From positions 1-49,130 of the forward strand of contig CAITVK010000111.1 of the NCBI GenBank assembly GCA_903895845.1: a stretch of DNA of 49,130 nt, written 5' to 3'. Under the pieces are notes generated by a model, which saw only the letters and a program-made list of their open reading frames with translations, was not told the origin of the DNA and ran no database searches. This document shows, piece after piece, positions 18,101 through 27,569 of the stretch. Origin of the DNA: an uncultured Chitinophagaceae bacterium (GTDB taxonomy: Bacteria > Bacteroidota > Bacteroidia > Chitinophagales > Chitinophagaceae). The position numbers and the translations under genes are program-made. Within the stretch, counting starts at the first letter, position 1, and each line of letters starts with the position of its first letter.

Positions 18101-18142
18101 ATAACTAAGAAGGACTGTCCACGGACAGTCCTTCTTAGTTAT
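18101..18142. terminator. Bidirectional terminator hairpin
   Basis: Perfect 20-bp arms (18101-18120 and 18123-18142) separated by two bases, core AAGGACTGTCC/GGACAGTCCTT. It lies between convergent genes, 3 bp after the stop at 18097 and 14 bp from the stop of the peptidase gene, so it can serve both. Confidence 0.9.
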
Positions 18143-18156
18143 ATCCTTAACAGGCA

Positions 18157-21060
18157 TTATTCCTTGACAAACCGTTCCTGACCAATGATTCCATTCTTTC
18201 CATTTACGATTACTAGATAACTTCCGCTAGAAAGATGATCGATAGGAACAGAGAAGCTATTACTTCCTGTACCGAGCAATTGCTGTTGAGTGGTCAAGAC
18301 CCTTCCCAACAAATCAACCACCTGTATTGTCACTTTATCTGTGATGCTGCTATTCAGTTGAAGGTTCAGCAATGATTTTGCAGGATTTGGATAGATAGAT
18401 ATAGCGTGATTGGCAACAGTTAATCGAACCGATACCACGCTGCTGTAAGTTTCCCTTCCCGTTTTATCTATCGCTGCAATCCGATAAAAGATAACGTTAC
18501 TTACCTTGCTAAAACTATTGTCTGCAAAGCTGTACTCCTTTGCAAGTGTTGCATTGGCAGTACCAATTACATTAAAAGCTTTACCATCATAACTACGTTC
18601 TATGTTGTACGAGGCCAGATTGATTTCATTGGCTACTTGCCATTTAACCAAGCTGGTGTTACCTGCATTATTTACACTCTCCGAACTGAAAACTACAGGC
18701 AATGGGAGCGACCTGATGATAGTTAGTCCCAACATATAAGTCCCTATCTGACCAGAGTAGGTAGATAAGCTAGGCGCCACTCTAAAATAAACTGTTTTAG
18801 GGCCCACTGCCGAGATAGTCCTGACGTTGGTTTTATCGGTAGTCCAAGTGCTGCCAGCGTTGGTGGAATAGGCAAACAAAGCATCCAGCGAATACACGGA
18901 GTCGATAGAACTATAATTAGCATTCTCCAACTGCACATGAATAGAATAGTTGTATCCGGCAGGCAATTGGATGTAGAAGTAATCTTTCAGATTGCTGGCA
19001 GTAATATTTGCACCTGGCGTACTTGCTTGTGCAGTATCATTGATGAAATTCAATGGTAGCAAATAAGCTTTCGCCAAAGTATTGTTGGGTTCATATATAT
19101 CTGGAAGTAAAGCAGCAGGCAACACATTAATTCTTACTGGATTCAGATAACTGCCTGCCCCGGTATATTCATTTGTGGTTCCTGTGAAGGCACTATCGGT
19201 AACCACAATCAGATAAGTACCCGGATTTAGTTTTAATGTATCAATGCTAAATGCAAAGGGATTAGCATAGCTGGTACCAGGCAGAAGTCCCTGGGTTTCA
19301 CTATAACTACCAATGGTTTGTGCCAACGTACCATTCAGGTTATATAAGGCAACAGTGTACTTTCCATAGAAAGTATTGGCAGAAGTATTTTGGATATTCA
19401 AAGAAACGCCTGCCTTGCTTCCTTGCGTAAAGCTTTGTGTAGTAGGGGTGATAGAGTCATATAAAACAACACCCTTTGTATTGTTCAATATATTAAAGGA
19501 AGCAATATTGTGATAGCTACCATTGTCTGCAACAAAAGCCCAGTCGCCACCAGTAGGCCTGGCTAAAATCTGAACATAATAAGCGCCCGGCAACACATTA
19601 CTAAGGCCTCTTGTGGAGAATGTGAGGTTATTGGTATAATGATAACCTGCACCAAGGGACTTATTGGAGAGTATTTTCACGAAAGTTATGAAGTTGGAGG
19701 AGGTATCATAAATAGCTGCACCAATGTCACCTACAAAAATACCTGTACCATTATTCAGGATATTAGTAGAGATAGTAATGGCATTGTCAAAACCTATGGT
19801 AGTATCTGCTGGAGTAAGGTAGTTGTTGAGGGTAAGATTGTAGGTTGCAGTAGCAGGTTGTATTCCAATGATTACCGACTGGTAGTTGTTGTATTTGCCG
19901 CTTCCGCTGCCAATACCATTGGTGCCAGGATTGAGAGAGTCTATCATAAAATACCCATTGTCCAGCCCTCCCCATCCCCAGTTGAAATGGAAAAAGTTAT
20001 TTACATCGTATCCGTCCAATACAAAACAGTGACCATCTGTGGTAGAAGTGTCCTCGCCAGCATATAATAATGGTCTGCCATCATTCAATTCATTTTCTAT
20101 CAAACTTACCCATTCGCCATCACTATGCGACTTTCTGGAAAGTCCCTGAAGGTTGGGATTGTATCCGAAATGATTGACCAACGCCCAGTTTGCACTATGA
20201 TATTTAGCCCCACCTAATGTGTATGCACCACTGCCGCTTGCACCATAGTTCATATTTACAGCAACCCCACAGCTATACATCAATATTGCAATTGCTTTGG
20301 CCTGAGTAGCGCTGGTACCTGTGCCAATGTAGGCAGGCATGGAGTCCCACTGATAAGTGGTACTGTCAAAGTTTACAGTTTGTACCCCCTCATAAGTATG
20401 TTTAGTTGGTGTATATGAATTTGAACCAATCCCCACTTTAGGGTAATTCCAGAATTTCATAACCTGAGCCATTGCAGTAGCTACACAACCTGTAACGGAT
20501 CTTCCACCTCCTACCGAATCATAAGGGCAGAAGGTATTATAGTTGGTTCCTTGATTCCAGAATACTTTCACCAGAGGCGCTACAGCTGTTTGTCCGCTAG
20601 GCGATTGGCCAAATAGCATTGAGCCCCTTCTGTCTGGAGGATTCAATAACTCCTGCCAGCCATTTTTGATTTTATTGGTTGCTGATATCTTATTGATTAC
20701 CGCATAAGTAATTTGCTTTTTGCAGATACTGAACCACACTTTCATCTGTTCTGGAATGTTTACCAGATCAAAATTACTTTCATCTGAGTATCCCAAAATA
20801 GGAGCGGAAACATCATCTGCAGCAACTATCACAAAGCCTTTCGTATTGGAGGCATTATACACATAGAAGCAGTTATTGCCGAGGGCATCTGTAGCAGTAT
20901 AAGCCAGTTGCAAGTCGGATACAGCGCTAAGCTTCCTGGAGGAGACCCTTGTGGCAAAGAAGTTTAGTCCCACGGTTTTGGCGGTTGTCGGGCTAATAGG
21001 AGTTGCGAACAAATAGCCTAAACCCATCGTTGCAATGAGAAGGGTAATAAATCGTTTCAT
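18157..21060 (-). CDS. Secreted C10-family cysteine peptidase with T9SS type A sorting domain
   Basis: 967 aa from the ATG at 21060, chosen because it gives the signal peptide MKRFITLLIATMGLGYLFA; a reading from 21171 only adds an unlikely leader. A propeptide (about 25-150; GFVIVAADDVSAPILGYSDE) precedes a streptopain/SpeB-like catalytic domain with Cys192 (SVTGCVATAMAQVMKFW) and His344 (TDGHCFVLDGYD), followed by FHFNWGWGG. Later come Ig-like segments, a fibronectin-like VKWQVANEINLASYNIERS unit and a C-terminal type A sorting domain (SIYPNPAKSLLNLQL...GSYLVIVNGKNG). It is therefore an exported protease, anchored or released by T9SS. It lies alone, convergent with the small gene at 17696. 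Confidence 0.92.
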   Translation of the reverse strand: MKRFITLLIATMGLGYLFATPISPTTAKTVGLNFFATRVSSRKLSAVSDLQLAYTATDALGNNCFYVYNASNTKGFVIVAADDVSAPILGYSDESNFDLVNIPEQMKVWFSICKKQITYAVINKISATNKIKNGWQELLNPPDRRGSMLFGQSPSGQTAVAPLVKVFWNQGTNYNTFCPYDSVGGGRSVTGCVATAMAQVMKFWNYPKVGIGSNSYTPTKHTYEGVQTVNFDSTTYQWDSMPAYIGTGTSATQAKAIAILMYSCGVAVNMNYGASGSGAYTLGGAKYHSANWALVNHFGYNPNLQGLSRKSHSDGEWVSLIENELNDGRPLLYAGEDTSTTDGHCFVLDGYDVNNFFHFNWGWGGLDNGYFMIDSLNPGTNGIGSGSGKYNNYQSVIIGIQPATATYNLTLNNYLTPADTTIGFDNAITISTNILNNGTGIFVGDIGAAIYDTSSNFITFVKILSNKSLGAGYHYTNNLTFSTRGLSNVLPGAYYVQILARPTGGDWAFVADNGSYHNIASFNILNNTKGVVLYDSITPTTQSFTQGSKAGVSLNIQNTSANTFYGKYTVALYNLNGTLAQTIGSYSETQGLLPGTSYANPFAFSIDTLKLNPGTYLIVVTDSAFTGTTNEYTGAGSYLNPVRINVLPAALLPDIYEPNNTLAKAYLLPLNFINDTAQASTPGANITASNLKDYFYIQLPAGYNYSIHVQLENANYSSIDSVYSLDALFAYSTNAGSTWTTDKTNVRTISAVGPKTVYFRVAPSLSTYSGQIGTYMLGLTIIRSLPLPVVFSSESVNNAGNTSLVKWQVANEINLASYNIERSYDGKAFNVIGTANATLAKEYSFADNSFSKVSNVIFYRIAAIDKTGRETYSSVVSVRLTVANHAISIYPNPAKSLLNLQLNSSITDKVTIQVVDLLGRVLTTQQQLLGTGSNSFSVPIDHLSSGSYLVIVNGKNGIIGQERFVKE

Positions 21061-21247
21061 TGAAAGCTTGTTTTTCACGAAAGTGATAAAAAGCCGCAAT
21101 TTGTAATGATGGCTATTGATAATTAAGTCTAAAACATCGGTGAAAGTGATAATACTATCGCATTTAATCAAATTATTAGTGGCAATGTGCCGACTTCAAT
21201 GCTAATATGTGCTGAGATAAAAAAAGAGAGAAATATCAATATCCATT

Positions 21248-21838
21248 TTACAGGTAATCACAGTAGTCATAGTTAACCATGATGCCCCAGCTTTCGAAGA
21301 TGCGCTGTGGACTCATATCTGCATTGTAATGGATGGCGTGGATGGTTGCCCCATTGGATAAATGGAATTTAGATACAGAACCAGTTCCTGCATTCAAGTA
21401 CTTTTTAATAGCCCGCTCTGCGGGGATGTACTTAAAGTCCTTTCTAAGGCTTGGAATTGGACTCAACGTGAAGAAACGTTTCATGCCTTTGTTGCGGTAA
21501 TGTTGTTTAGCTTCTTTGATGGCAATTGCACCAGCACCCTTCAAGGTGGAATGTTCTAGCTTGAAGATAGAATAGAAGATGGCAAACATATAGTTGTCGT
21601 CCACCACTTCAGTCGCATCATCATCGCTTAGTATGAACTCCATGTTTTGAGGAAGTTTATCCCCCAACTTTATGCCGATAATAGCATGAGGTTCGCCGTC
21701 TTCGGTATCTAAGTAAGCCAATATGGTACGTGTTCCTTTAATCCTAATATCCAATGGGATAGAAGGATGCACAGGGTCTTGTTGAACATAGTCCAACCAT
21801 TCTTCCTTAAACGCTGGTGTACCGTACTCAATAATCAT
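21248..21838 (-). CDS. Single-domain malonyl-CoA decarboxylase (GNAT-fold catalytic domain only)
   Basis: 196 aa. It aligns by eye with the C-terminal catalytic domain of malonyl-CoA decarboxylase (MCD): IIGIKLGDKLPQNMEF, MFAIFYSIFKLEHSTLKGAG, AIKEAKQHYRNKGMKRFFTLSPIPSL, then SKFHLSNGATIHAIHY and WGIMVNYDY. The LSPIP serine and the FHLxNGA histidine correspond to residues proposed as catalytic in human MCD; both are present. The N-terminal helical domain of usual MCDs (total 400-500 aa) is missing, and the ORF is intact with 11 bp to the upstream MFS gene, so this looks like a natural short form rather than a fragment. It would convert malonyl-CoA to acetyl-CoA and CO2. Activity is inferred. 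Confidence 0.8.
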   Translation of the reverse strand: MIIEYGTPAFKEEWLDYVQQDPVHPSIPLDIRIKGTRTILAYLDTEDGEPHAIIGIKLGDKLPQNMEFILSDDDATEVVDDNYMFAIFYSIFKLEHSTLKGAGAIAIKEAKQHYRNKGMKRFFTLSPIPSLRKDFKYIPAERAIKKYLNAGTGSVSKFHLSNGATIHAIHYNADMSPQRIFESWGIMVNYDYCDYL

Positions 21839-21849
21839 AAAAGTTCTAA

Positions 21850-23010
21850 TTAACTATGGTGATGATGATATTCTCTTTTAATACCCAACGATGCAAACAT
21901 GACTACGAAAGCGAAGATGGACATAGATAAGAATGCCGATGAGAAACTACCCGTCCACTCTGCAATCTTACCTACCAAAGGCGCACCTGCCAGAATCATT
22001 ACTAAACCAATCATGTTTACCAATCCCATGGCGGCCCCACCTCTGCCTGGAAACAAAGCAACCGCTCTGTTGAACAATGCCGCATAAGGTAATCCTGCAC
22101 CAAAACCCATAATAACAATGGCAGTGAGTGCCAATGCAAACGAAGAACTTGTAAGTGACAATAAACCTGCACCAGTTCCTATCATAAATAAACTTAGTAT
22201 TAATAACCATCTGTATCCAAGTTTCAATATCAGTGTTCCTCCCATTACACGTGTAATTATTCCCAGCAATAACACTAAACTTCCTATTGAGCCTGCCGTT
22301 ATAGGGGCTAGCCCTACTTTCACCTTCAACATTTCTATCACCCATGAACCAATAACCAAGACTACGCCGAATGTTGACATCTGTACTAACCCTAATAACC
22401 ACAATTGTCCGTGGGATAGCAAACTACCCAAACTTACATGTGGGTGTGGTTTTAACACGGGTTTAGGTGCTGCTGTTAACCACAATACCAATACCGCCAA
22501 GGCTACACCTGCAGTGGTTAGAAAAGAGATGGACCAGCCAAAATCTTGTGCCACTCGTGGTACTGCGAAGATTACGAAGCCCGAACCCATTAAGATTGAT
22601 GCCCCATAAAAACCTTGTCCTTTCAGTAACATTTCTTGTGGTAATACTTGCGTCAGGTACCTCGAACCACTTACAAAGGCTATTCCTGTTCCGAAACCAA
22701 CTAGTATCTTCCAAATCAGTAGCTGTTCGTAACTCGTTGAGAAGGCAAGTCCGGCATTACATACAATGATGATGCTTAATGCCGCTATCAGTGTCTTCTT
22801 TCCACCATACTTATCTGCAAGATGTCCCCCCGGTATCTGCATGATGGCATGCGTTGTAAAGATGCCCGTTGTTAAAAACCCTGCGTACATCTTCGAAAAC
22901 ACAAACTGTTTCATCAATATACCAGCCAACGGTGCATGGTTAGTATAGTTTGCCGAGTATGCGAAACCTGCTAAACAGGCACAGATTAACTTAAACGTTT
23001 GTTTATTCAT
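21850..23010 (-). CDS. MFS transporter, candidate malonate/dicarboxylate importer
   Basis: 386 aa, with about twelve hydrophobic helices and a MFS signature loop between helices 2 and 3 (GGHLADKYGGKKT). N-terminal half: FKLICACLAGFAYSANYTNHAPL, IMQIPGG, WKILVGFGTGIAFVSGSRYL; C-terminal half: LGIITRVMGGTLILKLGYRW, GFGAGLPYAALFNRAVALFPGR. It ends in EYHHHHS. By family alone the substrate is open. It lies 11 bp before the MCD gene and in the same operon as a malonyl-CoA synthetase-like gene, so a malonate or malonate-ester import role analogous to MatC is inferred. Confidence 0.85.
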   Translation of the reverse strand: MNKQTFKLICACLAGFAYSANYTNHAPLAGILMKQFVFSKMYAGFLTTGIFTTHAIMQIPGGHLADKYGGKKTLIAALSIIIVCNAGLAFSTSYEQLLIWKILVGFGTGIAFVSGSRYLTQVLPQEMLLKGQGFYGASILMGSGFVIFAVPRVAQDFGWSISFLTTAGVALAVLVLWLTAAPKPVLKPHPHVSLGSLLSHGQLWLLGLVQMSTFGVVLVIGSWVIEMLKVKVGLAPITAGSIGSLVLLLGIITRVMGGTLILKLGYRWLLILSLFMIGTGAGLLSLTSSSFALALTAIVIMGFGAGLPYAALFNRAVALFPGRGGAAMGLVNMIGLVMILAGAPLVGKIAEWTGSFSSAFLSMSIFAFVVMFASLGIKREYHHHHS

Positions 23011-23027
23011 ATAGCAATTAGTTGTAC

Positions 23028-23099
23028 GTTATACGTTTTAAGTTGTAGGTATTAAGTAATAAGTGAGAGTTGTTATACGTAAAACTTAAAACGTATAAC
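23028..23099. repeat. 17-bp inverted repeat
   Basis: Arms 23028-23044 (GTTATACGTTTTAAGTT) and 23083-23099 are exact reverse complements, with a loop of 38 bases that itself holds AAGTAATAAGT words. It sits between the esterase gene stop (23103) and the MFS start (23010), inside the operon, where it could set relative mRNA levels. Confidence 0.85.
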
Positions 23100-23102
23100 T
23101 TA

Positions 23103-24644
23103 TTACTTCCCTGTTATTTCTTTTACCTTCTCTTTGATGTTCTTTCCCCAAACCCTGTATCCTTCTTCATTGTAGTGAAGGTTATCATCTCGATAATATT
23201 TGGCTATCGGCTTCCCATCTTCTCCCAAAAATTTATCAGAAGAAGGGATATAATATAAGTTTGGATTGCTTTCACAATAAGCTTTTATCAGGTTGTTAGC
23301 CTCTGTCACTTTATCCCAGACAGCCCATCGCCTTGGACTAGGCGAAATCTGCAACCAAGTGATTGGCATTGCAGGGTACTTCTCCCGTATAACTTTTACC
23401 ACATACTTAAACAGTTCAAAGACCTGATCGGGCGTTTTGTCTTTATCGCTATCCACAATATCATTGCCCACATACATAAACAAGGCTTTAGGGTTGTGCG
23501 GATACACAATACGCTTTACATAGTATGCCACGTCCCTCATATTACTACCGCCAAAGCCTCTGTGTATTACTTCTTTATACCCAATATCTTCCCGGATATT
23601 CTTCCATAATCGTATATAAGAACTACCGAGGAACATAATTGCTTGGTCGGAATAATGCTCTACTTTATTTAAACTATCGAAGGCACTGATGTCCTTTTCA
23701 TAACGAAATACGCCTTCTTCATTCTTGCCTTTTACAATCTTCAACTGCGTGTATAACCACGCCGCCATTGATTGAACAGCGCTATCCTGTTTGGTTTTGT
23801 TATTATCCAACGTATGTCCTGTACCTACAAACGGTCTCCAACCTGTGGATACACCAACTTCCAGACACCTTTGATAGAGGATATAAGAACCATATTTGAA
23901 ACTACTATACCCGTAAGAACTATCATGAGGAACCGTTTTGTCTGCTGTACCAGCTATGTTAAACAAGGGAACATTGCCCTTCTCTATCCATTTATAGTCC
24001 ATCATTGAGCCCCAACAATTGATTACCCCACTCACTTTAGAAGAATAACCAGGGTTACCGCTGTTCCCCTCCAATGTTCCCCACTGGTTTTTGTTTATAC
24101 TAGTCGGAACATCTTTTTCTTGCATATAAGCAATCCCCAAACAGGTCATGGAGCCGGCAGAACTACCTGCGATAAATATCTGAGAAGTATCTATGCCATA
24201 AGTATCCGCATATCTCCTGAAGAATCGGATAGCAGCTTTACCATCTTGTTGTGCACGATACATCGCCTCTATATGTCCATCTTTATTTGGATTAGATTTG
24301 TCTATACCTAACCTGTAATCGATACTTGCAGTTACATAACCACGCTTTGACATTCCCCAACAAACCAAATTACCAAAACCAGTAACCTTGTTATTGCTAA
24401 CAAACCCACCGCCATGAATGAATAGTAATAAGGGGCGGCGCTTTGCAGTATCTCCTTTGGGTTGAAAAACATCTAGAAGAAGCCTTTCGTCTCTCCCTTT
24501 CAGGTTTACTGCTTGTCCGTACTGAATGTTCGTTGTTGAATCAATTGCATCAAAGACCACAGACTGAAAACGCTTCTGTGCAGAGGCATTCAACAGTCCT
24601 ATTCCTAGGACAACAATCAATAAGTAAACCCTTAGTTGTTTCAT
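23103..24644 (-). CDS. Secreted two-domain esterase: alpha/beta-hydrolase plus SGNH hydrolase
   Basis: 513 aa with a signal peptide (MKQLRVYLLIVVLGIGLLNASAQ). Residues about 30-300 form an alpha/beta-hydrolase: oxyanion motif LLFIHGGGFVSNN, nucleophile elbow FIAGSSAGSM, and a His near the end (VGTGHTLDNN). Residues about 320-510 form an SGNH/GDSL-type domain: IMFLGSSYIRLWKNI (block I Ser), GFGGSNMRDV (Gly), YVGNDIVDS (Asn) and DNLHYNEEGYRVWG (Asp-His). Both domains have full catalytic sets, so this is probably a dual esterase acting in the periplasm or on the surface. It overlaps the upstream synthetase gene by 4 bp. Confidence 0.88.
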   Translation of the reverse strand: MKQLRVYLLIVVLGIGLLNASAQKRFQSVVFDAIDSTTNIQYGQAVNLKGRDERLLLDVFQPKGDTAKRRPLLLFIHGGGFVSNNKVTGFGNLVCWGMSKRGYVTASIDYRLGIDKSNPNKDGHIEAMYRAQQDGKAAIRFFRRYADTYGIDTSQIFIAGSSAGSMTCLGIAYMQEKDVPTSINKNQWGTLEGNSGNPGYSSKVSGVINCWGSMMDYKWIEKGNVPLFNIAGTADKTVPHDSSYGYSSFKYGSYILYQRCLEVGVSTGWRPFVGTGHTLDNNKTKQDSAVQSMAAWLYTQLKIVKGKNEEGVFRYEKDISAFDSLNKVEHYSDQAIMFLGSSYIRLWKNIREDIGYKEVIHRGFGGSNMRDVAYYVKRIVYPHNPKALFMYVGNDIVDSDKDKTPDQVFELFKYVVKVIREKYPAMPITWLQISPSPRRWAVWDKVTEANNLIKAYCESNPNLYYIPSSDKFLGEDGKPIAKYYRDDNLHYNEEGYRVWGKNIKEKVKEITGK

Positions 24645-26122
24645 ACGAATAGTTTTTTTACATCGTTCTTAGTAACCTTACCCATTGCATTGCGTGGCAA
24701 TTCACTCACCAATAAATACTTTCTAGGCGTTTTGTATGCCGCCATCTTCTCGCGCAACCACTTATTCAATTCCTTCAAATCAATGGCAGGATCGGACACT
24801 ACCAATGCTGCTACAATCAATTCGCCCCACTCGTCATCGTCAATCCCTACAACGGCACAGTCCTTTATCAGGTTGTGGGTACGCAGTACTTCCTCTATCT
24901 CTAAAGCAGAGATCTTATACCCGCCCGACTTGATAATATCCACCGAGTTCCTACCCATAATACGGTAGTAGCCGTCTTCGACAATAGCAATATCACCTGA
25001 TTTAAACCATCTTCCATCAACAAAAGACTCTTCGGTAGCATTGGGTCTGTTCCAATATTCTAGAAACACATTATCACCATTAATTAGTATCTCTCCTGGT
25101 TGATCTGGTGCTACATCCTTATTTTGCTCATCTACCAATCTGATATTTACACCTGGTAAAGGAATACCCACATGGCCAGGCCTTCTTTCTCCATGATAAG
25201 GGTTACTGATAGCCATTCCAATTTCCGTCATCCCATATCTTTCTAATAGAATCTGACCGCTGATGTGTTGCCACTTGTCCATCACCGTTACTGGTAATGC
25301 AGCTGAACCGCATACCATCAATCGGAACTTCTTCATACAATCAGTCAGTTCTTTTTGCACTTCCTTAGACTGAGATTCCCAGTGAGCAATCAGTTTAAAG
25401 TAGATAGTTGGCACTGCCATAAACAAGTTTAACTTGCCTTGTAGGAACAAATTGAATATTCCTTCTGCGGAGAAAGATGGTAAGAACTCGCAAGTTGCAC
25501 CACTTAAAAGAGAACAAGAAACTACATTGATAATACCATGTACATGGTGCAAAGGCAACACACAAATGATATGGTCTGCAGTCGTCCACTCCCAAGCTTT
25601 CACCAGCGTAGTCACCTGCGCTTTAATGTTTTTGTGGGTAGTAACTACCCCTTTTGGTTTATTGGTCGTACCACTCGTGTATAGAATCATTGCCCTTCGG
25701 GTAGTATCTATTGAAGGTAAGGTGACGTTTTCTTTTATTTCTTCGCTTCCCAAAACCACCAAACGGATACTGCGCTCCTTGCACAGATCAGAAAGGATGG
25801 GCGCATATTCAGGCGAAACCACCACAATGGTAGCATTGGTATCTTCAATTACATATTGCAAAGAAGGCAACGGATGCGTCAAACACAAAGGCACCGCCAC
25901 ACCGCCAGCCTGCCAGATAGCCCACTGAACTTTTACATAATCAAAGCCAGGATTCACCATATAGCCAACCCTTGCTTCATGTAAATCGTCTGTCTCCAAC
26001 AATAAATCGCTGGCAAAAGAAGAAGAGGCGGCCAACAATTCCTGATAGCTGTATTGTTTATCATCGGCAATAATAGCGGTCTTATCTCCATACTTTCCCG
26101 CTTGATTAATAATTGAAATCAT
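24641..26122 (-). CDS. Acyl-CoA synthetase of the malonyl-CoA synthetase (MatB/ACSF3) type
   Basis: 493 aa adenylate-forming enzyme. Motifs: TSGTTNKPKGV (P-loop, about residue 150), PLHHVHGIINVV, LLERYGMTEIGMAISNPY, RRPGHVGIPLPGVNIRLVD, GRWFKSGDIAIVEDGYYRIMGRNSVDIIKSGGYKIS and C-terminal PRNAMGKVTKNDV (catalytic Lys). The run ERYGMTE-x-GMA followed by RRPGxVGxPLPGV matches the MatB/ACSF3 malonyl-CoA synthetase subfamily better than acetyl- or long-chain CoA synthetases; that assignment is by recalled motifs. First gene of the operon leading to the MCD-like gene. Confidence 0.85.
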   Translation of the reverse strand: MISIINQAGKYGDKTAIIADDKQYSYQELLAASSSFASDLLLETDDLHEARVGYMVNPGFDYVKVQWAIWQAGGVAVPLCLTHPLPSLQYVIEDTNATIVVVSPEYAPILSDLCKERSIRLVVLGSEEIKENVTLPSIDTTRRAMILYTSGTTNKPKGVVTTHKNIKAQVTTLVKAWEWTTADHIICVLPLHHVHGIINVVSCSLLSGATCEFLPSFSAEGIFNLFLQGKLNLFMAVPTIYFKLIAHWESQSKEVQKELTDCMKKFRLMVCGSAALPVTVMDKWQHISGQILLERYGMTEIGMAISNPYHGERRPGHVGIPLPGVNIRLVDEQNKDVAPDQPGEILINGDNVFLEYWNRPNATEESFVDGRWFKSGDIAIVEDGYYRIMGRNSVDIIKSGGYKISALEIEEVLRTHNLIKDCAVVGIDDDEWGELIVAALVVSDPAIDLKELNKWLREKMAAYKTPRKYLLVSELPRNAMGKVTKNDVKKLFV

Positions 26123-26138
26123 GCTACTATTTTAAATT

Positions 26139-26331
26139 GATAATTGATAACTTACAATTGACAATGGATAATTATTAAAGATTTGATACATTCATTTTAA
26201 GCAAACAGTTCTACTTTGGCTTATTAAGACAAAAAAAACAGCCAATGCCCTATGTGGGCCTGGAAAATAAAGTTTCAATAATGAAGAAGCTGTTTGAGTT
26301 AATTATTAATAACTATCCGTTATCAATTATC
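26139..26331. repeat. Long-range inverted repeat around the uxuA 3' end
   Basis: GATAATTGATAAC (26139-26151) is the exact reverse complement of GTTATCAATTATC (26319-26331). The inner part has further loosely matching GATAATTATTAA words. The right arm covers the uxuA stop codon (26327-26329). It belongs to the same general type of 3'-end element as those near 34395 and 47733. Confidence 0.7.
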
Positions 26332-27505
26332 CCATAGACTTAACTATACCCAACTCCAAACCTCTCAATTCGGCAAGACCTCTTAATCTTCCGATACCAG
26401 AATAACCCGGGTTGGTTTTCTTCTTCAAATCATCTAGCATCTGGTGTCCGTGGTCGGGACGCATGGGGATGGAGATGTTTCTTTTCTTCATCACAGCCAC
26501 CAATTCCTTTACTACGGAGAACATGTCGACATCTCCTTCTAGGTGATTGTCTTCATAGAAATCGCCGTATTCATTTCTTTTGGTGCTACGCAGGTGGATG
26601 AAATTGATTCTGTCGCCAAACTGTTTTACCATTGCAGGCAAGTTATTATCGGGACGAACGCCGAACGAACCTGTGCAGAAACACAAGCCATTGTTCAACG
26701 ATGGAACGGCTGCAAACAACGCTTCGGCATCTGCGGCGGTGCTCACAATTCTTGGCAAACCAAGGATACTATAGGGCGGATCATCAGGGTGAATGACCAT
26801 CTTTACATTTGCTTCATCTGCAACAGGGATTACTTCTTTCAAGAAATAAATAAGGTGTTCACGAAGTTTGTTGGCATCAATACCATCATAGGCATCCAAT
26901 GCTTTCTGGAATAATTCTAAAGTAAAACTCTCTTCACTTCCTGGTAATCCTGCAATGATATTTCTTTCCAATAATTTCTTTTCATCGGCACCCATTGCTT
27001 CAAATCGCGCTTTAGCACGTGCTATTTCTTCGGTTGTATAATCCTTCTCTGCACCCTTTCTTTTCAACAGAAAAACATCGAAAGCCACAAAAGCAGCCTT
27101 CTCAAATCGAAGTGCTTTACTACCATCTTCCACGGTGTAGGCAAGGTCGGTCCTTGTCCAATCTAATACCGGCATAAAGTTGTAAGTCACAATATTTATC
27201 CCACAACTACTCAGATTCTTGAGGGAATGTTTGTAGTTGTCAATGTATTTTTGATACCCTTCTGCATGTGTTTTTATCGCTTCATGAACCGGCACACTTT
27301 CCACCACACTCCATTTTAGTCCGGCAGCTTCTATCTCTGCAATGCGTTTTTCAATTTCTTCTACTGTCCACACTTGCCCGTTTGGTATGTGGTGCAATGC
27401 CGTCACCACGCCTGTGCAACCTGCCTGTCTGATATCCGATAGACTAACCGGATCTTTTGGTCCATACCAACGCATTGTTTGCTCCATCATGTTTGCCTTG
27501 TTCAT
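26327..27505 (-). CDS. uxuA: D-mannonate dehydratase
   Basis: 392 aa, the normal UxuA size. The enzyme converts D-mannonate to 2-keto-3-deoxygluconate in hexuronate (glucuronate) breakdown. Diagnostic blocks: [105 protein letters not shown] and [15 protein letters not shown]. Metal-ligand His, Cys and Asp residues in the HPDDPP and CTGSFG blocks are intact. No other hexuronate genes are adjacent; the upstream neighbour is a GH3 glucosidase separated by the 21-bp array. Confidence 0.96.
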   Translation of the reverse strand: MNKANMMEQTMRWYGPKDPVSLSDIRQAGCTGVVTALHHIPNGQVWTVEEIEKRIAEIEAAGLKWSVVESVPVHEAIKTHAEGYQKYIDNYKHSLKNLSSCGINIVTYNFMPVLDWTRTDLAYTVEDGSKALRFEKAAFVAFDVFLLKRKGAEKDYTTEEIARAKARFEAMGADEKKLLERNIIAGLPGSEESFTLELFQKALDAYDGIDANKLREHLIYFLKEVIPVADEANVKMVIHPDDPPYSILGLPRIVSTAADAEALFAAVPSLNNGLCFCTGSFGVRPDNNLPAMVKQFGDRINFIHLRSTKRNEYGDFYEDNHLEGDVDMFSVVKELVAVMKKRNISIPMRPDHGHQMLDDLKKKTNPGYSGIGRLRGLAELRGLELGIVKSMG

Positions 27506-27569
27506 GCTTACTATTTTAATTATGATTAAATTATTTTAATGAAAAATGATTAAAACCGCTTCTTTTAAG

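Noticed and set aside
21061-21171. Extended N-terminus of the C10 peptidase
   Set aside because: The extra 37 residues precede a clear signal peptide and have no family match.
21850-23010. His-tag-like HHHHS end of the MFS protein as a sign of engineering
   Set aside because: Four histidines encoded by mixed codons in a natural operon do not indicate a construct.
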